The notes: generated by a model not told the origin, from the letters alone. Positions 1 through 8,724 are shown, numbered from the stretch's first letter. The stretch: 64,000 bases of DNA from Eretmocerus hayati (GCA_029851415.1 CM056743.1:94152501-94216500); one strand, 5' to 3'. Program-made: numbers and translations.

Positions 1-2
1 AG

Positions 3-38
3 TATAAATACCAAATCTCTCGAGCGATGACTTTCAGT
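3..38 (+). promoter_or_regulatory. Core promoter: TATA box plus TCAGT initiator
   Basis: TATAAATA begins at 3, and an arthropod-type initiator TCAGT lies at 34-38 with its A at 36, exactly 33 bases after the first T of the TATA box. Four other sites in this gene cluster have the same spacing, which makes chance unlikely. The inferred start at 36 lies upstream of ATGs at 48, 56 and 69, all out of frame with the phospholipase ORF. Confidence 0.7.
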
Positions 39-75
39 CACTCTCTATGCTTGCCATGGAGAGCTCGTATGTTCA

Positions 76-456
76 ATGTGTACGTTAAGAGGTGGGGGGC
101 TAGTAAACTCCACAATAAATAACCTACTATTCGAACTACACTTGCCGGGATACAATTTCTGCGGTCCTGGCACAAATTTGCGCAAGAGGTTAGCCCGTGG
201 TGACCGTGGGGTCAACGACCTCGACGAAGCTTGCAAACGACACGATATAAAATATTCACAATTTCGTGATCTTGAGCATCGTCACGCTGCTGATTTAGAA
301 CTTCAGACCGCGGCTGAAAAGCGGATAAAAAAAGGTGGGTTTTTTGAGCGATTAGCTGCTCGCAGGTTGCCGCGGCCATGCGAGCAAAACGCAGATTTGG
401 TATGGGTCTCAAGAGACAAAGAAGGAGAAGGAGGCAGAGGAGGGGTAGAAGGGTGA
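76..456 (+). CDS. Parvovirus-type phospholipase A2 domain protein (virion-associated type)
   Basis: The ORF encodes a compact phospholipase A2 domain of the kind found in parvovirus VP1 and in adintovirus/Polinton-like elements, where it is thought to breach endosomal membranes during entry. Visible signatures are the calcium-loop motif YNFCGPGT at about residues 26-33 and the catalytic HD pair in ACKRHDIKY at about 52-60. The C-terminal part after about residue 100 becomes Gly/Glu/Arg-rich and looks like a read through the wrong frame. The basic ORF that starts at 378 in another frame is the likelier true continuation, so a frameshift near 375 is inferred. The start is uncertain: the predicted transcript begins at 36, and ATGs at 48, 56 and 69 open only short frames. 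It is the first gene of the viral-type cluster; any earlier genes are outside the window. Confidence 0.8.
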   Translation: MCTLRGGGLVNSTINNLLFELHLPGYNFCGPGTNLRKRLARGDRGVNDLDEACKRHDIKYSQFRDLEHRHAADLELQTAAEKRIKKGGFFERLAARRLPRPCEQNADLVWVSRDKEGEGGRGGVEG

Positions 457-722
457 ATCCACGTACTTTGGCGTTAGCAAAACGAGGAGGATTTCTTCCT
501 GCAATTTCACCAACTCTGGCTGCGCTTGGCGCAATTGCCTCGTTCGCCGGTGGAGCGTCAAATGTTGCAAAATCAATCAGTGCAATTCGTACAAATCGTA
601 AGCAATTGGCCGAGCTGAAGAGGCACAACCTGGCGTTGGAAGCAAAAGGTAAGGGTCTCTATCTATCCCCATCTTCTTGCTCACGACGTGGTGGTGGTGG
701 GCTGAAGAAAAAAAAAACTTGA
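378..722 (+). CDS. Arg/Lys-rich virion-type protein with hydrophobic Gly/Ala segment
   Basis: The predicted protein of 114 residues starts with a strongly basic stretch (many Arg and Lys in residues 1-35). A motif GGFLPAISPTLAALG near residues 38-52 follows, then a Gly/Ala-rich hydrophobic patch and a charged helix. Small basic proteins with a GGFLP-type segment occur next to the phospholipase and protease genes in adintovirus/Polinton-like clusters and are compared with adenovirus core or pX-like proteins; that link is from family knowledge, not an alignment. The frame overlaps the end of the phospholipase ORF and ends in Gly and Lys runs encoded by homopolymers at about 690-720. The protease frame begins there, so the three ORFs may once have been fewer proteins. 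No enzymatic residues are seen. Confidence 0.65.
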   Translation: MRAKRRFGMGLKRQRRRRRQRRGRRVNPRTLALAKRGGFLPAISPTLAALGAIASFAGGASNVAKSISAIRTNRKQLAELKRHNLALEAKGKGLYLSPSSCSRRGGGGLKKKKT

Positions 723-1092
723 AAAAAAGAAGAGGGGGTGCAAAAAGAAAATAAGAGGTACAACTGGTCGGCAACTCGCACTAGCAGCACGGGACATCCC
801 AAATTTTCGTGTAGTGTTTGCACTTGAATATCTCCCCCCACCCCCTGCCTGGGACACCGAAGCTGCAATAGTGAATCTCAAAAACGCACATTGGGTCGCA
901 TACTGGAAGAAGGGACGTCAAATTGAGTATTATGATAGTTTTGGTAATCTGAAACCACCTCGAGAACTGGTAGAGTATTGGAGAAAAAGTCGGCCAGATT
1001 GTGAGATTACTTACAACCGATTGCAGCGCCAGACATTCCGCCAGAGCATTTGTGGTCCATTGTGTGTCAAATTTCTGAGAGATCGTATATAA
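706..1092 (+). CDS. Adenain-like cysteine protease (virion maturation type)
   Basis: The open frame runs from a stop at 703 to TAA near 1092, and the conserved part starts at about 793. It has the layout of the adenovirus-type C5 protease family: a His in NAHWVAYW, an acidic residue in EYYDSFG about 17 residues later, and a Gln and Cys in the block QSICGPLC near the C-terminus. In relatives this enzyme cleaves capsid precursors. No ATG lies at the start of the frame; it opens directly after the A-rich tract that ends the basic-protein frame. Either it was once fused to that protein or its start was lost by homopolymer slippage. The catalytic residues appear intact. The next promoter's TATA box overlaps the end of this ORF, showing how tightly the cluster is packed. 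Confidence 0.75.
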   Translation, partial: RKKKLEKKKRGCKKKIRGTTGRQLALAARDIPNFRVVFALEYLPPPPAWDTEAAIVNLKNAHWVAYWKKGRQIEYYDSFGNLKPPRELVEYWRKSRPDCEITYNRLQRQTFRQSICGPLCVKFLRDRI

Positions 1093-1123
1093 ATACGGGG
1101 TGCAGTGGTCAAACGTAGTCAGT
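1086..1123 (+). promoter_or_regulatory. Core promoter of the minor capsid gene
   Basis: TATATAAATA spans 1086-1095, with a TATAAATA core starting at 1088. TCAGT lies at 1119-1123 with its A at 1121, again 33 bases downstream. The downstream ATG is at 1125, so the predicted leader is only four bases. The TATA box sits over the stop codon of the protease gene. Confidence 0.7.
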
Positions 1124-1124
1124 C

Positions 1125-3088
1125 ATGAGTGAGGTCTTTGTGGTGTCGAGTACCTCCACATACATCGATCAAAACATCAAACTCAAGGAGCACCTGTCTC
1201 CCAATAAGATCTATGAATTGGGTTTGGTTATTCTAACGACATACCACGCAATTCCAAACATCGATTGGAGGAACAACCACTTCTACTGGGGAGATCAAAA
1301 ATTGGAGATACCCACTGGGACCTATGAGATTGCTGAAATTGAAGAGTTTTTGCAGGAGCATATGAAAGTTTCCACGGAACTTTTAACTTTTGTGTTACTG
1401 CAGTGTTCCAGGAGTATTTTGAACTATTCGTAGTGCGCAGGAGTGGCATTTTATGGTATTTGGCATCGTTCAATATGAGCTACATTCTTTCTTGTTGGAA
1501 CGCATCCTGATTTGTCAATAGCAGACCGCAAAAGATGATTTTTGGGTAGTTTACAAACGTACCAACGCGATTTTTTGAATTGATGAGGCTGTAACTAAAA
1601 TACCTATGCCTCAACTACTTCGGTGGAATGATATATCCATCTACTAATCTCATATTTTGAGAAAAGCTTTGATTCAGAGGTGTGCGCTGATTTGGCTATG
1701 ATATTAGCTCTCATTCATCGATGTAACCGAGTATTGTGGGAAAACTTTCTCTTGCTATTGTTTACGGAATTAATGGAATACCTTGTGCAAAATGGGGAAT
1801 TGAGCAATGAGTTTCCGAAGTTGAAAAGAAGACAAATCGAATCCCGTTTGGTTTGTGAGTGTGCGTTGATCCGGAAAAATTTTATAAAGCTTCAAAGCTC
1901 ATAAAGTTGTCGCGCCACTGGCTCTCGAAACGGTCATTTTTTGATGGCATACTCAGGAAACGTAAAGCACAGGATTGGAATGTTGTGCTCTTTCTTCTTC
2001 ATCACAGAAGGGATATAACCGCACTGTTCTTAGTTGCAATTGTCGATCGGTATTTCTGTGAGAAGCTGAGGAGAAATATTTGAATCCGGATAGTAAGCTG
2101 AATAAGCCTTCAAATGTGATGTTATCGCGATATTCTTGATTTTTACACAGTATACGGCTAAAATATGAACAAAATAAGTCCACAGTGTATTCTAGAAATT
2201 GAAATGAGACTCATAGCTCTTGACTCGATTTTGGAAATTTACCTCGAATTTCGGAGCAATCGAGGATGAAATTCATCTTAGAGTCAAGTCAGGCAAAATA
2301 TAATCCGTATCGATTGTCTAGACAATGTTTTGAATCGAATCTATTCGATTGAAGTTGATTCACGAATGTTTCAAGTGTGTAATTCCGTACATGTCGTTCT
2401 GAACCAGATACCACGGCTTGGAAGAGAGTGGCACCACTTTTTTCACATGTTTTCGAGGTCTAAGTATCACATGAAACCCATTTCAAACGTGTGCGATGAG
2501 AAAATTTTTCTTTTATTTCAGAGGGTCAATAGTTAAAAGTTCCATGGAAACTCTCATATACCACCGAGGGTGCCACTAAAGACCTACGCAGAAGAAGGAG
2601 TGCTAGATGTTGATATCCCGCGAGGCTTGACTGAAAGATCAATTTTCATTCGTGTCAACAAGAACTCTCTACATTGTGAGATCTTTTCCCATCACGACAT
2701 TGATTTCACCCCTGAAAATAGTCTGGCACGTCTTTTGGGGTTTGAAAAATGCACATTACCAGCTTACAAGTGGCACACATCTAATCACATTGTGAAAATC
2801 AGTCGAGTGAATGTTGTGAGAGTTGAGTGCAATCTGATTCGTGGGACATACTTCAATGGATCCCCGTGCTACACAATCTATGAATTTTCACCCCATCAAG
2901 TGAAGGCGGGTGAGCAGTGTACAAAAGAACCTAAAAACATTTTGTGTTCGCAAACGAGAACGAATGATATCAAAAATATCTGCATAAGACTTTTGGATCA
3001 GAACGGTGACCTTATTAACAATCGCGGGGAAGAAATTTCTATGAGATTTCATTTGAGGGAGAGAAAAAGGAGGAATGTACGTATATAA
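1125..3088 (+). pseudogene. Penton-like minor capsid protein gene, split by a TIR element
   Basis: The 5' coding part runs from ATG 1125 to about 1363 and includes KIYELGLVILTTYHAIPNIDW. The 3' part runs from about 2560 to 3088 and includes DIDFTPENSLARLLGF and a basic C-terminus. Both halves resemble the two ends of one protein family that recurs beside the major capsid gene in adintovirus/Polinton-like clusters and is usually regarded as the penton-like single jelly-roll protein (family recollection). Between them sits a 1192-bp element with terminal inverted repeats and a 4-bp target duplication. When the element and one duplication copy are ignored, the frame continues in phase, so the insertion is the only lesion I see. 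Frames read through 1364-1433 are element sequence, not capsid. Confidence 0.7.
1364..2555. mobile_element. Non-autonomous DNA transposon with about 25-bp TIRs
   Basis: The left end reads GAAAGTTTCCACGGAACTTT and the right end, on the opposite strand, GAGAGTTTCCATGGAACTTT; both continue TAACT, giving about 25 bp of terminal inverted repeat with two mismatches. ATAT flanks it on both sides (1360-1363 and 2556-2559), a plausible 4-bp target site duplication. The 1.14-kb interior holds only short frames and no transposase that I can recognise, so it needs a helper. The superfamily is not assigned. Confidence 0.75.
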
Positions 3089-3117
3089 TACAGCTGAAAA
3101 GTCACTCACGTCTCAGT
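3082..3117 (+). promoter_or_regulatory. Core promoter of the major capsid gene
   Basis: TATATAATA starts at 3082 and TCAGT lies at 3113-3117 with its A at 3115, again 33 bases after the first T. The promoter overlaps the C-terminal codons and stop of the minor capsid gene. The predicted 5' leader to ATG 3226 is about 111 bases, much longer than the 4-18-base leaders predicted elsewhere in the cluster. Confidence 0.65.
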
Positions 3118-3131
3118 TGTCTGAGGTGAGT

Positions 3132-3178
3132 CGAGTGAGACACACGTTCAAGGGGTCCAAAAGACCCCCACTCACTCG
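3132..3178 (+). promoter_or_regulatory. Two-tier stem-loop in the major capsid 5' leader
   Basis: CGAGTGAG at 3132-3139 pairs perfectly with CTCACTCG at 3171-3178. Inside it GGGGTC (3152-3157) pairs with GACCCC (3163-3168) around a five-base loop. It would lie in the 5' untranslated region of the capsid mRNA. The role is unknown; control of translation or RNA stability is an inference. Confidence 0.5.
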
Positions 3179-3225
3179 TAAAAGTATCATCTTTTTACAA
3201 TCTCTGGGCTATAAAGTGCAGAAAA

Positions 3226-4443
3226 ATGGCTACCCGTTCCGGCATCCTGGACATAACTAAGCCACCTGTGAAGGATGAGCGTATAACAAAACGCCTGGTT
3301 CGTAAATATCAACCCTTTAATTTCCAAAATCTGTCGAGGAATGATGAAATTAGAATCACCGTATCGAGCAATGACGTCTATTTGTTACCAAGTGAAGCTT
3401 ATTTATACATAGCTGGTAATATAGTGTTTGACACCGAGGCAGATATCATTCTTGTCAATAATTTCCCGTGTTTCATGTTTGAAAGTGCTCGTATTGAAAT
3501 TAACAATGTTATCATTGATGAAACTAAAAATGTTGGGGTTGTCACGCTTATGAAAAATATCGCATCACTTTCTGCTGATGAGGAAAAGAGCCTGTCGGGG
3601 GAAGCATACCATTCTGGAGACTACACAATCAGCACAGGTTATGGCTTCAACTTTGCACTGTCTTTGAACAAAATTTTTGGTTTTTGTGAGGATTACAAAC
3701 GTGTGATCGCTCATGCAAAATTCGATATCGTCCTGCTGAGATCGAAAAACGATAATGATTGTGTGATAACGACCAAAGATGAGTGCAACCCAGTGATAAA
3801 CTTGTCAGCGGTAACGCTTCACATACCCCATGTCTATCCAGCAGATTTAATAAAATTACGTCTTTTGAAAATCTTGGAACGTGGAACACCTATATATCTA
3901 TCATTCAGATCATGGGATTCAGTTGAATATCCATCATTACCGGAAAATACTTCACAGTTGATATGGACGATAAAAAGCACTAGTCAGATGGAAAAGCCAC
4001 GCTACATCATAATCGCTTTCCAAACTGGCAGACGTAACAATCGCAAAAAGAGTGCAGTGAAATTTGATCACTGCAAGCTGACAAACGTTAAACTTTTTCT
4101 CAATTCCGAGGCCTATCCCTATGAGCACATGCATTTGGATTTTGAAAATTCGAGGAATACTCCAATTCTCTATCAGATGCTCAAATCTTTTAGACAGAGC
4201 TATTACGACACGGAAAATGCAAGTCTGTCTCTGAGTATGGCGAATTTTATCGATAAATATCCAATAATAGCCTTGGACATTTCAGAACAAGATGAATCGG
4301 TGAAATCGTCGGTCGTTGACATTCGTTTGGAACTAGAATTTAAGGAAAATATCCCAAAAAATACGACAGCGTATTGCATCATCATTCACGATAAGATTGT
4401 TAAATATAATCCACTGACGAGTATGGTTCAAAAGATAATTTGA
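3226..4443 (+). CDS. Major capsid protein, double-jelly-roll (hexon-like) adintovirus/Polinton type
   Basis: This intact frame of 405 residues has a good ATG and no internal stop. The layout matches the major capsid protein of arthropod adintovirus/Polinton-like clusters. An N-terminal segment has ITKPPVKDERI and a Tyr-rich first strand. A first beta-rich half contains ESARIEINNVIIDE and IFGFCEDYKRV; next come an IPHVYPADL turn, the block KPRYIIIAFQTG, and a C-terminal second half with LNSEAYPYEHMHLDF and SSVVDIRLELEF. The overall Phe/Tyr-rich, beta-strand-like composition fits a capsid subunit. The identification rests on recalled family patterns, and the beta-barrel fold is not visible from sequence alone. 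It is the best-preserved gene of the cluster; it has its own TATA/TCAGT promoter and a hairpin leader. Confidence 0.8.
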   Translation: MATRSGILDITKPPVKDERITKRLVRKYQPFNFQNLSRNDEIRITVSSNDVYLLPSEAYLYIAGNIVFDTEADIILVNNFPCFMFESARIEINNVIIDETKNVGVVTLMKNIASLSADEEKSLSGEAYHSGDYTISTGYGFNFALSLNKIFGFCEDYKRVIAHAKFDIVLLRSKNDNDCVITTKDECNPVINLSAVTLHIPHVYPADLIKLRLLKILERGTPIYLSFRSWDSVEYPSLPENTSQLIWTIKSTSQMEKPRYIIIAFQTGRRNNRKKSAVKFDHCKLTNVKLFLNSEAYPYEHMHLDFENSRNTPILYQMLKSFRQSYYDTENASLSLSMANFIDKYPIIALDISEQDESVKSSVVDIRLELEFKENIPKNTTAYCIIIHDKIVKYNPLTSMVQKII

Positions 4444-4592
4444 GAGCTTTTCTACAATATTCGGCGACAACAACAACAACAGGAGACGACATGGGGTCTG
4501 AAGTGGGGGGAAAGAAGAAAAAAAAATCCCACCCCACGTCTTACGACGTTTGTGGGCGATTCGACATGAGTGATCTTTAAAAGGCTCACCCC
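4444..4592 (+). other. Intergenic spacer with purine-rich inverted repeat
   Basis: Between the capsid stop and the next ORF there is a CAA-repeat, then GTGGGGGGA and a purine tract followed by TCCCACCCCAC, which can pair as a hairpin around an A-rich loop at about 4504-4540. No gene is seen. CTTTAAAAGG at about 4575 could be a weak TATA-like element for the next ORF, but no initiator at the cluster's usual spacing was found. Confidence 0.4.
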
Positions 4593-5155
4593 ATGCGTGC
4601 AAATTACATCTTTATCGATATGCAAGGCTATACGATTGGATATGCTAAACAGGTGTTCATTCCCAAGGAAATTGCTCTGATCAATCAAGAGCTGAAAGAA
4701 TGCATCACGACCTATGAGCCGCTGCACTATACAATTGAACCACCCTATGACATAAAAATCTAGAAACTCGCGAGCTCAAGAATATGATCCATCATTCCAA
4801 CTATGGGCATAATATACCATGGGGTGCGGGTTCCACGCCTTGGGATCAAAAAGTTGCTGCAATAGCACGAGAGTTGGAAACAGCACGCTCGGTCTTTAGA
4901 ATGAATATCGTCTATGTGAATCGTGATGAGAAGAAGTACTGGCTACGTCAACTTCTACCCGAATATTTCAAGCACAACACGTCGTTTTGGGTGAAAAATA
5001 TATACGAAGAGTGTGGTGGTGAGAGAGATGGTTACTTTGACAGGGACTATAACTACACCCCCTGCAAATTCCACGATAATTCATTATTTAGATGTGCACT
5101 ACGTAACGCACAACATATGTATCACTTGAAGAATAAAAAACACACAGACGAATAA
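4593..5155 (+). pseudogene. Small accessory gene of Polinton-like clusters, frame-shifted
   Basis: Two adjacent frames look like the two parts of one protein. The first (ATG 4593 to a stop at 4763, 56 codons) contains YIFIDMQGYTIG and a run ending in PPYDIKI. The second, open from about 4750 to 5155, contains GHNIPWGAGSTPWD and a C-terminal part with spaced Cys and His (ECGG, PCKFHD, RCALRNAQHM). I recall a recurrent arthropod family with an FIDMQGF-like start, an IPWG motif and a CAL-N-V-like end, found with Polinton-type integrases. Its function is unknown; a nuclease-like fold has been suspected, which I cannot test. A one-base indel between about 4747 and 4763 would explain the split. Tandem AATAAA signals follow at 5198. 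Confidence 0.5.
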
Positions 5156-5197
5156 TTTTCGTCTCTTTCTCTCTCTCTATGTATCTATGTGCACATA

Positions 5198-5209
5198 AAT
5201 AAAAATAAA
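5198..5209 (+). terminator. Tandem polyadenylation signals
   Basis: AATAAA occurs at 5198-5203 and again at 5204-5209, about 45 bases after the stop at 5155 and followed by an A-rich tract. It is the natural 3' end for the preceding transcription unit. Confidence 0.55.
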
Positions 5210-5291
5210 AAAAAAATCCATGGAAAAATGGTGTTGTTATTTCATCTTAACTCCCCCCCCCCCACTCCTTTTTTCAAAATATCTCACGAGG

Positions 5292-5327
5292 TATAAATTG
5301 ATGAATTTGGAAGCTCTGAAAGCCAGT
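5292..5327 (+). promoter_or_regulatory. Core promoter of the integrase gene
   Basis: TATAAATT begins at 5292 and CCAGT has its A at 5325, again 33 bases downstream. An ATG follows at 5335, giving a predicted 10-base leader. That ATG opens only a short frame, so the integrase 5' end is probably damaged by an indel just downstream. Confidence 0.65.
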
Positions 5328-5338
5328 TGAAATTATGA

Positions 5339-6313
5339 CGCCCAACACACACAAAGGATCAGTTTAGTGCTGAAAAAGTGCGATTGGTGAACGAGTTGCA
5401 TAAGCCTGCAAGGCGATTTTTCCCACGACGGAGAGTAATTGTTCGTTCAATAGATGATTGTTGGCAGATTGATTTAATTAGTATGTTACAGCATTCTAAA
5501 TCCAATAAGGGGTACAATTATATCTTGGCTGTAATGGATGTTTTCTCAAAATATGCTTGGTGCTTACCGGTTAAGAGGAAAAATGCCTCGGATGTGTGTG
5601 AGGCGTTCAAATCAATTCTAGATACAGAAGGCCGTCAGCCTAAAAACGTGCAGAGTGATCAGGGCACGGAATTCTATAACGCTAAATTCAGTCAACTCAT
5701 GAAGGAACGGAATATCAATCATTACTCGACATACTCTGTCTGTAAATCGTCCGTAGTGGAACGCTTCATAAGAACAATCAAGAGTAAAATGTACCGTTAT
5801 TTCTCACTGAGAGGAAACTACAAGTGGTTGGATATAATTGACCCTCTCTTGAAAGAATACAACTTTAGTGATAAACATAGGACAATAGGTATGCAACCGG
5901 CTCGAGTATGGAAAAGATCTGCTAAACAGCGAGAAATTGAAGCAAGTCTATTGAAAACAGTGTATAGTCGTAAACGCCGAGAGAAATGTGCTAAATTCAA
6001 AGTTGGTGATCATGTGCGAGTATCTAGATACAAGACAGTCTTTTCAAAAGGATATACAGCCAACTGGTCTGCTGAAATTTTCAAGGTTGCTCGTGTGAAT
6101 AAGAGTGAATGGCCGGTAACATATCATTTGATGGATGGGCAAAATCAGCCAATTTTGGGACAATTTTATACTGAAGAATTGAGTAAAGTGCACGATCCCG
6201 ATGTGTATTTAGTGGAGCGTATATTGCAAACCAAGGCTAATAAGGTTTTGGTTAAATGGTGGGGCCTCCCTGCATCTATGAACAGCTGGATCGATAGAAA
6301 ATCGATTTTATGA
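5339..6313 (+). pseudogene. DDE integrase with C-terminal chromodomain, 5' end damaged
   Basis: This is a retroviral-type integrase of the sort carried by Polinton/adintovirus elements, which joins element DNA to the host genome. The catalytic Asp residues are visible in CWQIDLISM and VQSDQGTEFYN, and the catalytic Glu in SVVERFIRTIKSKM. A C-terminal beta-rich domain (FKVGDHVRVSRYK) is followed by a chromodomain-like segment (VYLVERILQTKANKVLVKWW, then SW in NSWID) that could target chromatin. The frame is open only from 5339 and lacks an ATG; the promoter-linked ATG at 5335 is in another frame and stops quickly. The N-terminal zinc-binding part common in full-length relatives is missing or shifted. 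The rest of the catalytic core shows no stop. Strand and order fit the capsid cluster upstream. Confidence 0.8.
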
Positions 6314-6376
6314 TGGGTTGAAATGAAGAAAAACATATATTTTCAAATTTTTAATTTTTATTCCCGACAAACCAAT

Positions 6377-6800
6377 CTAAATCTCTACATTTATTACTTG
6401 TACATCTGATATTCGATACCTACAATACCAGAGAAAACGGGCAATTCGCGTGATATCACCAATCATATAGTGTGAGTAAGTTCTAGATCTATCAAAACCT
6501 TGGATTTCAAAAAGCTCATCCTCCCATTCAGAGTAGTGGTAGAGTGAAAAAATTGAATGGTAATTAGTTATGTTAAAAAATATCATAAAGTTGTAGCTCG
6601 TATCGAGGTATGGAAATGCTATACAATAGTGTGAGAATGCGTCCCCGTAAATATATTCCGTCTCATGGTTCACCAGACAGTTGATGATCTCAAGCTGACC
6701 TGCAACAGAAAAAAGGGGGGGGATTTAGATGGGTGTATTATAGTGCGAGCGGGGAAAAATAGAAAGATTTAAACACACCGTCTCTCCCTATAGAGAACAT
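6377..6800 (-). CDS. Small two-exon gene of unknown function (downstream of the reductase)
   Basis: The minus-strand frame 6717-6377 opens directly after a polypyrimidine tract and CAG acceptor at 6718-6720 and encodes about 112 residues rich in Tyr, Phe and Ile (motifs DTSYNFMIFF and WEDELFEIQGF). A candidate first exon is ATG 6800 to 6779, followed by GTGTGT; joined to the acceptor it is in phase, giving a short N-terminus. AATAAA on the minus strand lies at 6362-6357, just past the stop. A second gene at 14800-14315 has the same plan (tiny exon 1, phase-1 intron, exon 2 of about 120 codons) and a faint NFM-F and D-EL-F resemblance, so the two may be distant paralogues on either side of the reductase gene. 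I recognise no family. The exon-1 call is weaker than the exon-2 call. Confidence 0.45.
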
Positions 6801-6987
6801 TTTGCGTCAGACGTGTTTACACCTGCGAGTGTGTGAGATATCTGGTTTAAAATTCACAATCGGTAGTGAACTTGGTGGTATCCCCAAGCACACCCCACTT
6901 TTGATATTCTCCCACTCTCTTCTCAAAGAAATTGGTCTTGCCTTCGAGAGAAATACCCTCAATGAATGTAAAAGAGTTGGATGAGTG

Positions 6988-7936
6988 TGTTACGACCGGA
7001 CCTGATGGGTCCGGGTAACAAATATATTTATTTTAGAGTGGGTTTTTGGACATTGAAGGGCGGACTGCCCTGTTGCACTCACCTTATTCAAAAATGTAGA
7101 CAAGTAGACAATGTAGAAAAGTATATATATATATATATATCTATAGTTCAAATTTCGAAAAATGAAATATGCATATTAATCATCAGGGACAAGGTCAATT
7201 TGATTAATAAATATTAATTTGAGAATAATTCGATTTATATGCTAATTTTGAATTGGACAATACAAAGGTAACAATGATAGATTTAATATACTAAACATGA
7301 ATGGTAGATTTTCTTGGACTTACAACTATGTTGATACTAAATTCTACTCGAGGATTCCCAGCTCTGCGGGTCAAAATATCCTGGAGGCTGATAGACAGGT
7401 TGATGAGCTCGTTCTCGGGATGACGCCGGAGATACGCGGCGGGATTCAGTCGACTCAGTCTCTCACTTAGAAATTTACTTTGTCGTGCTCAACACTTGGG
7501 TAAAATCTGCGCGTGAGTTTAAGAGTAACGTTTCAAGACTGATCGATTAACTGCTGTTGACACTCAATTTTTATAGCTTTGTGGTTATGAAATTTGACCT
7601 GTTCTTTTTTGGCCGTGCACGTAACTCGGAGTTACTGTGGGTTACGCGCACGGCGACAACAATGCACTGAATCAACCTGTCTTCATAATTCTGATTGCTT
7701 AATTGAATAGAGGTTACTCAAAAGACAAGCAATCCTCAATCGCAACTCAGCAATTCACAACTTCTTTGGGTAATCGGGTCACCACAAGTGCCAATGCGCT
7801 GAATCAACCTGTCTTCATAATTCTGATTGCTTAATTAAATAGAGGTTACTCAAAAGACAAGCAATCCTCAATCGCAACTCAGCAATTCACAACTTCTTTG
7901 GGTAATCGGGTCACCCGGGGATGGCGGGACGCCACA
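6988..7936 (-). repeat. 3' LTR of copy A
   Basis: 949 bases, beginning TGTTACGACCGG on the plus strand and ending GACGCCACA. The first 33 bases form a near-perfect hairpin: TGTTAC (6988-6993) with GTAACA (7015-7020), and CCGGACC (6996-7002) with GGTCCGG (7008-7014). The LTR contains an internal tandem duplication of about 125-130 bases (about 7660-7913), each unit carrying CAATCCTCAATCGCAACTC. Confidence 0.9.
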
Positions 7937-7950
7937 TCTCCCCCCCTAGA
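7937..7950 (-). other. Polypurine tract of copy A
   Basis: On the minus strand a G-rich run (TCTAGGGGGGGGAGA-like) sits directly against the TGTGGC end of the 3' LTR, the expected place for the plus-strand primer. It supports minus-strand orientation of the element. Copy B has a longer version at about 17959-17974. Confidence 0.65.
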
Positions 7951-8017
7951 CCATTCCCGTCCCGGGAATGTATCCAGCAGGGGCGCAGTGGGCCAACCTC
8001 CCAAATGACCCGATTAC

Positions 8018-8724
8018 TCAAAGCTGAAAAGGTGTATTTTGTGTCATGCGTTTAATGTGATTCTTACAACTTTTGCATTGGAAAGTTCTTACATTGTTCT
8101 TCCTCAGGCATGAAATATCCGCCCTGGCTTTGCTACAGGTTCTGCATTTCGCCCATCTAGTCGGCGATATTGCGTGAGCATGCTTGCACAAATAACTGGC
8201 TTTTACTTGTTTCACCTGCCTTTTTCCGTTCCCTATATATTCTGTCTTGTATCCTATTTTGTTGTCTTTTGCGAATTTTTTTTTTTTTTTTTTTTTTTTG
8301 AATCGTCAATATCAAAATTCATGCCATTTTCCTTCGATGTAGTTTGATTTTCCGTTATGCATGACGGGCTTGATGATGATATATATACCAAGTCGGGGAG
8401 AGCGAGCGTGGGTGGGGGCCGGTTGGCGGGAAACGTGGCCCGTGGTGGCTCACTATTTCGCGTGTCGTCTGCTGGGTTAGCAGTTACGCGTGATGCACTT
8501 GTTGGCCACAGTAAGGTTGGGTTGGGAACATTCTCCATCGCAACTCGGCTGTATTCATCTACTGTAGCTGCTTGTTGATTATCACGTGGCGAGGTTCCAC
8601 GTTCAATTTCCTTGCGGTCAGTCGGTAATTGCTCGGTTGCTGTATGGGAGAGTAAAAAGGCCATGGTGGCGCCATCTCTTGGTTGCCAGGGCAAGTAGCG
8701 GTGTGGCGCGGAGATTTGAATCAC
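8018..8724 (-). pseudogene. Second ORF of copy A with C-terminal Cys-rich domain, A-tract frame break
   Basis: Minus-strand frames 8724-8254 and 8215-8018 together resemble the sister ORF pair in copy B. The N-terminal part is Ser/Thr/Pro-rich and probably disordered. The C-terminal part has a Cys/His pattern (CKHAH, CRTCSKARADISC, CKSC) suited to zinc binding, so it may bind nucleic acid. The two parts are separated by a run of about 20 A (minus strand) at 8299-8279. The corresponding tract in copy B is 9 A and gives a different relative frame, so length change in the homopolymer, not programmed frameshifting, is the simpler reading. The position after gag, where pol would normally lie, is notable. 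Function unknown. Confidence 0.5.

Noticed and set aside
7120..7142. TA-repeat tracts as telomeric or regulatory sequence
   Set aside because: They lie within the LTRs, differ in length between copies and look like ordinary microsatellites.
8279..8299. Programmed frameshift at the A-tract in the Cys-rich ORF
   Set aside because: The required shift differs between copies A and B, as expected from random homopolymer length change.
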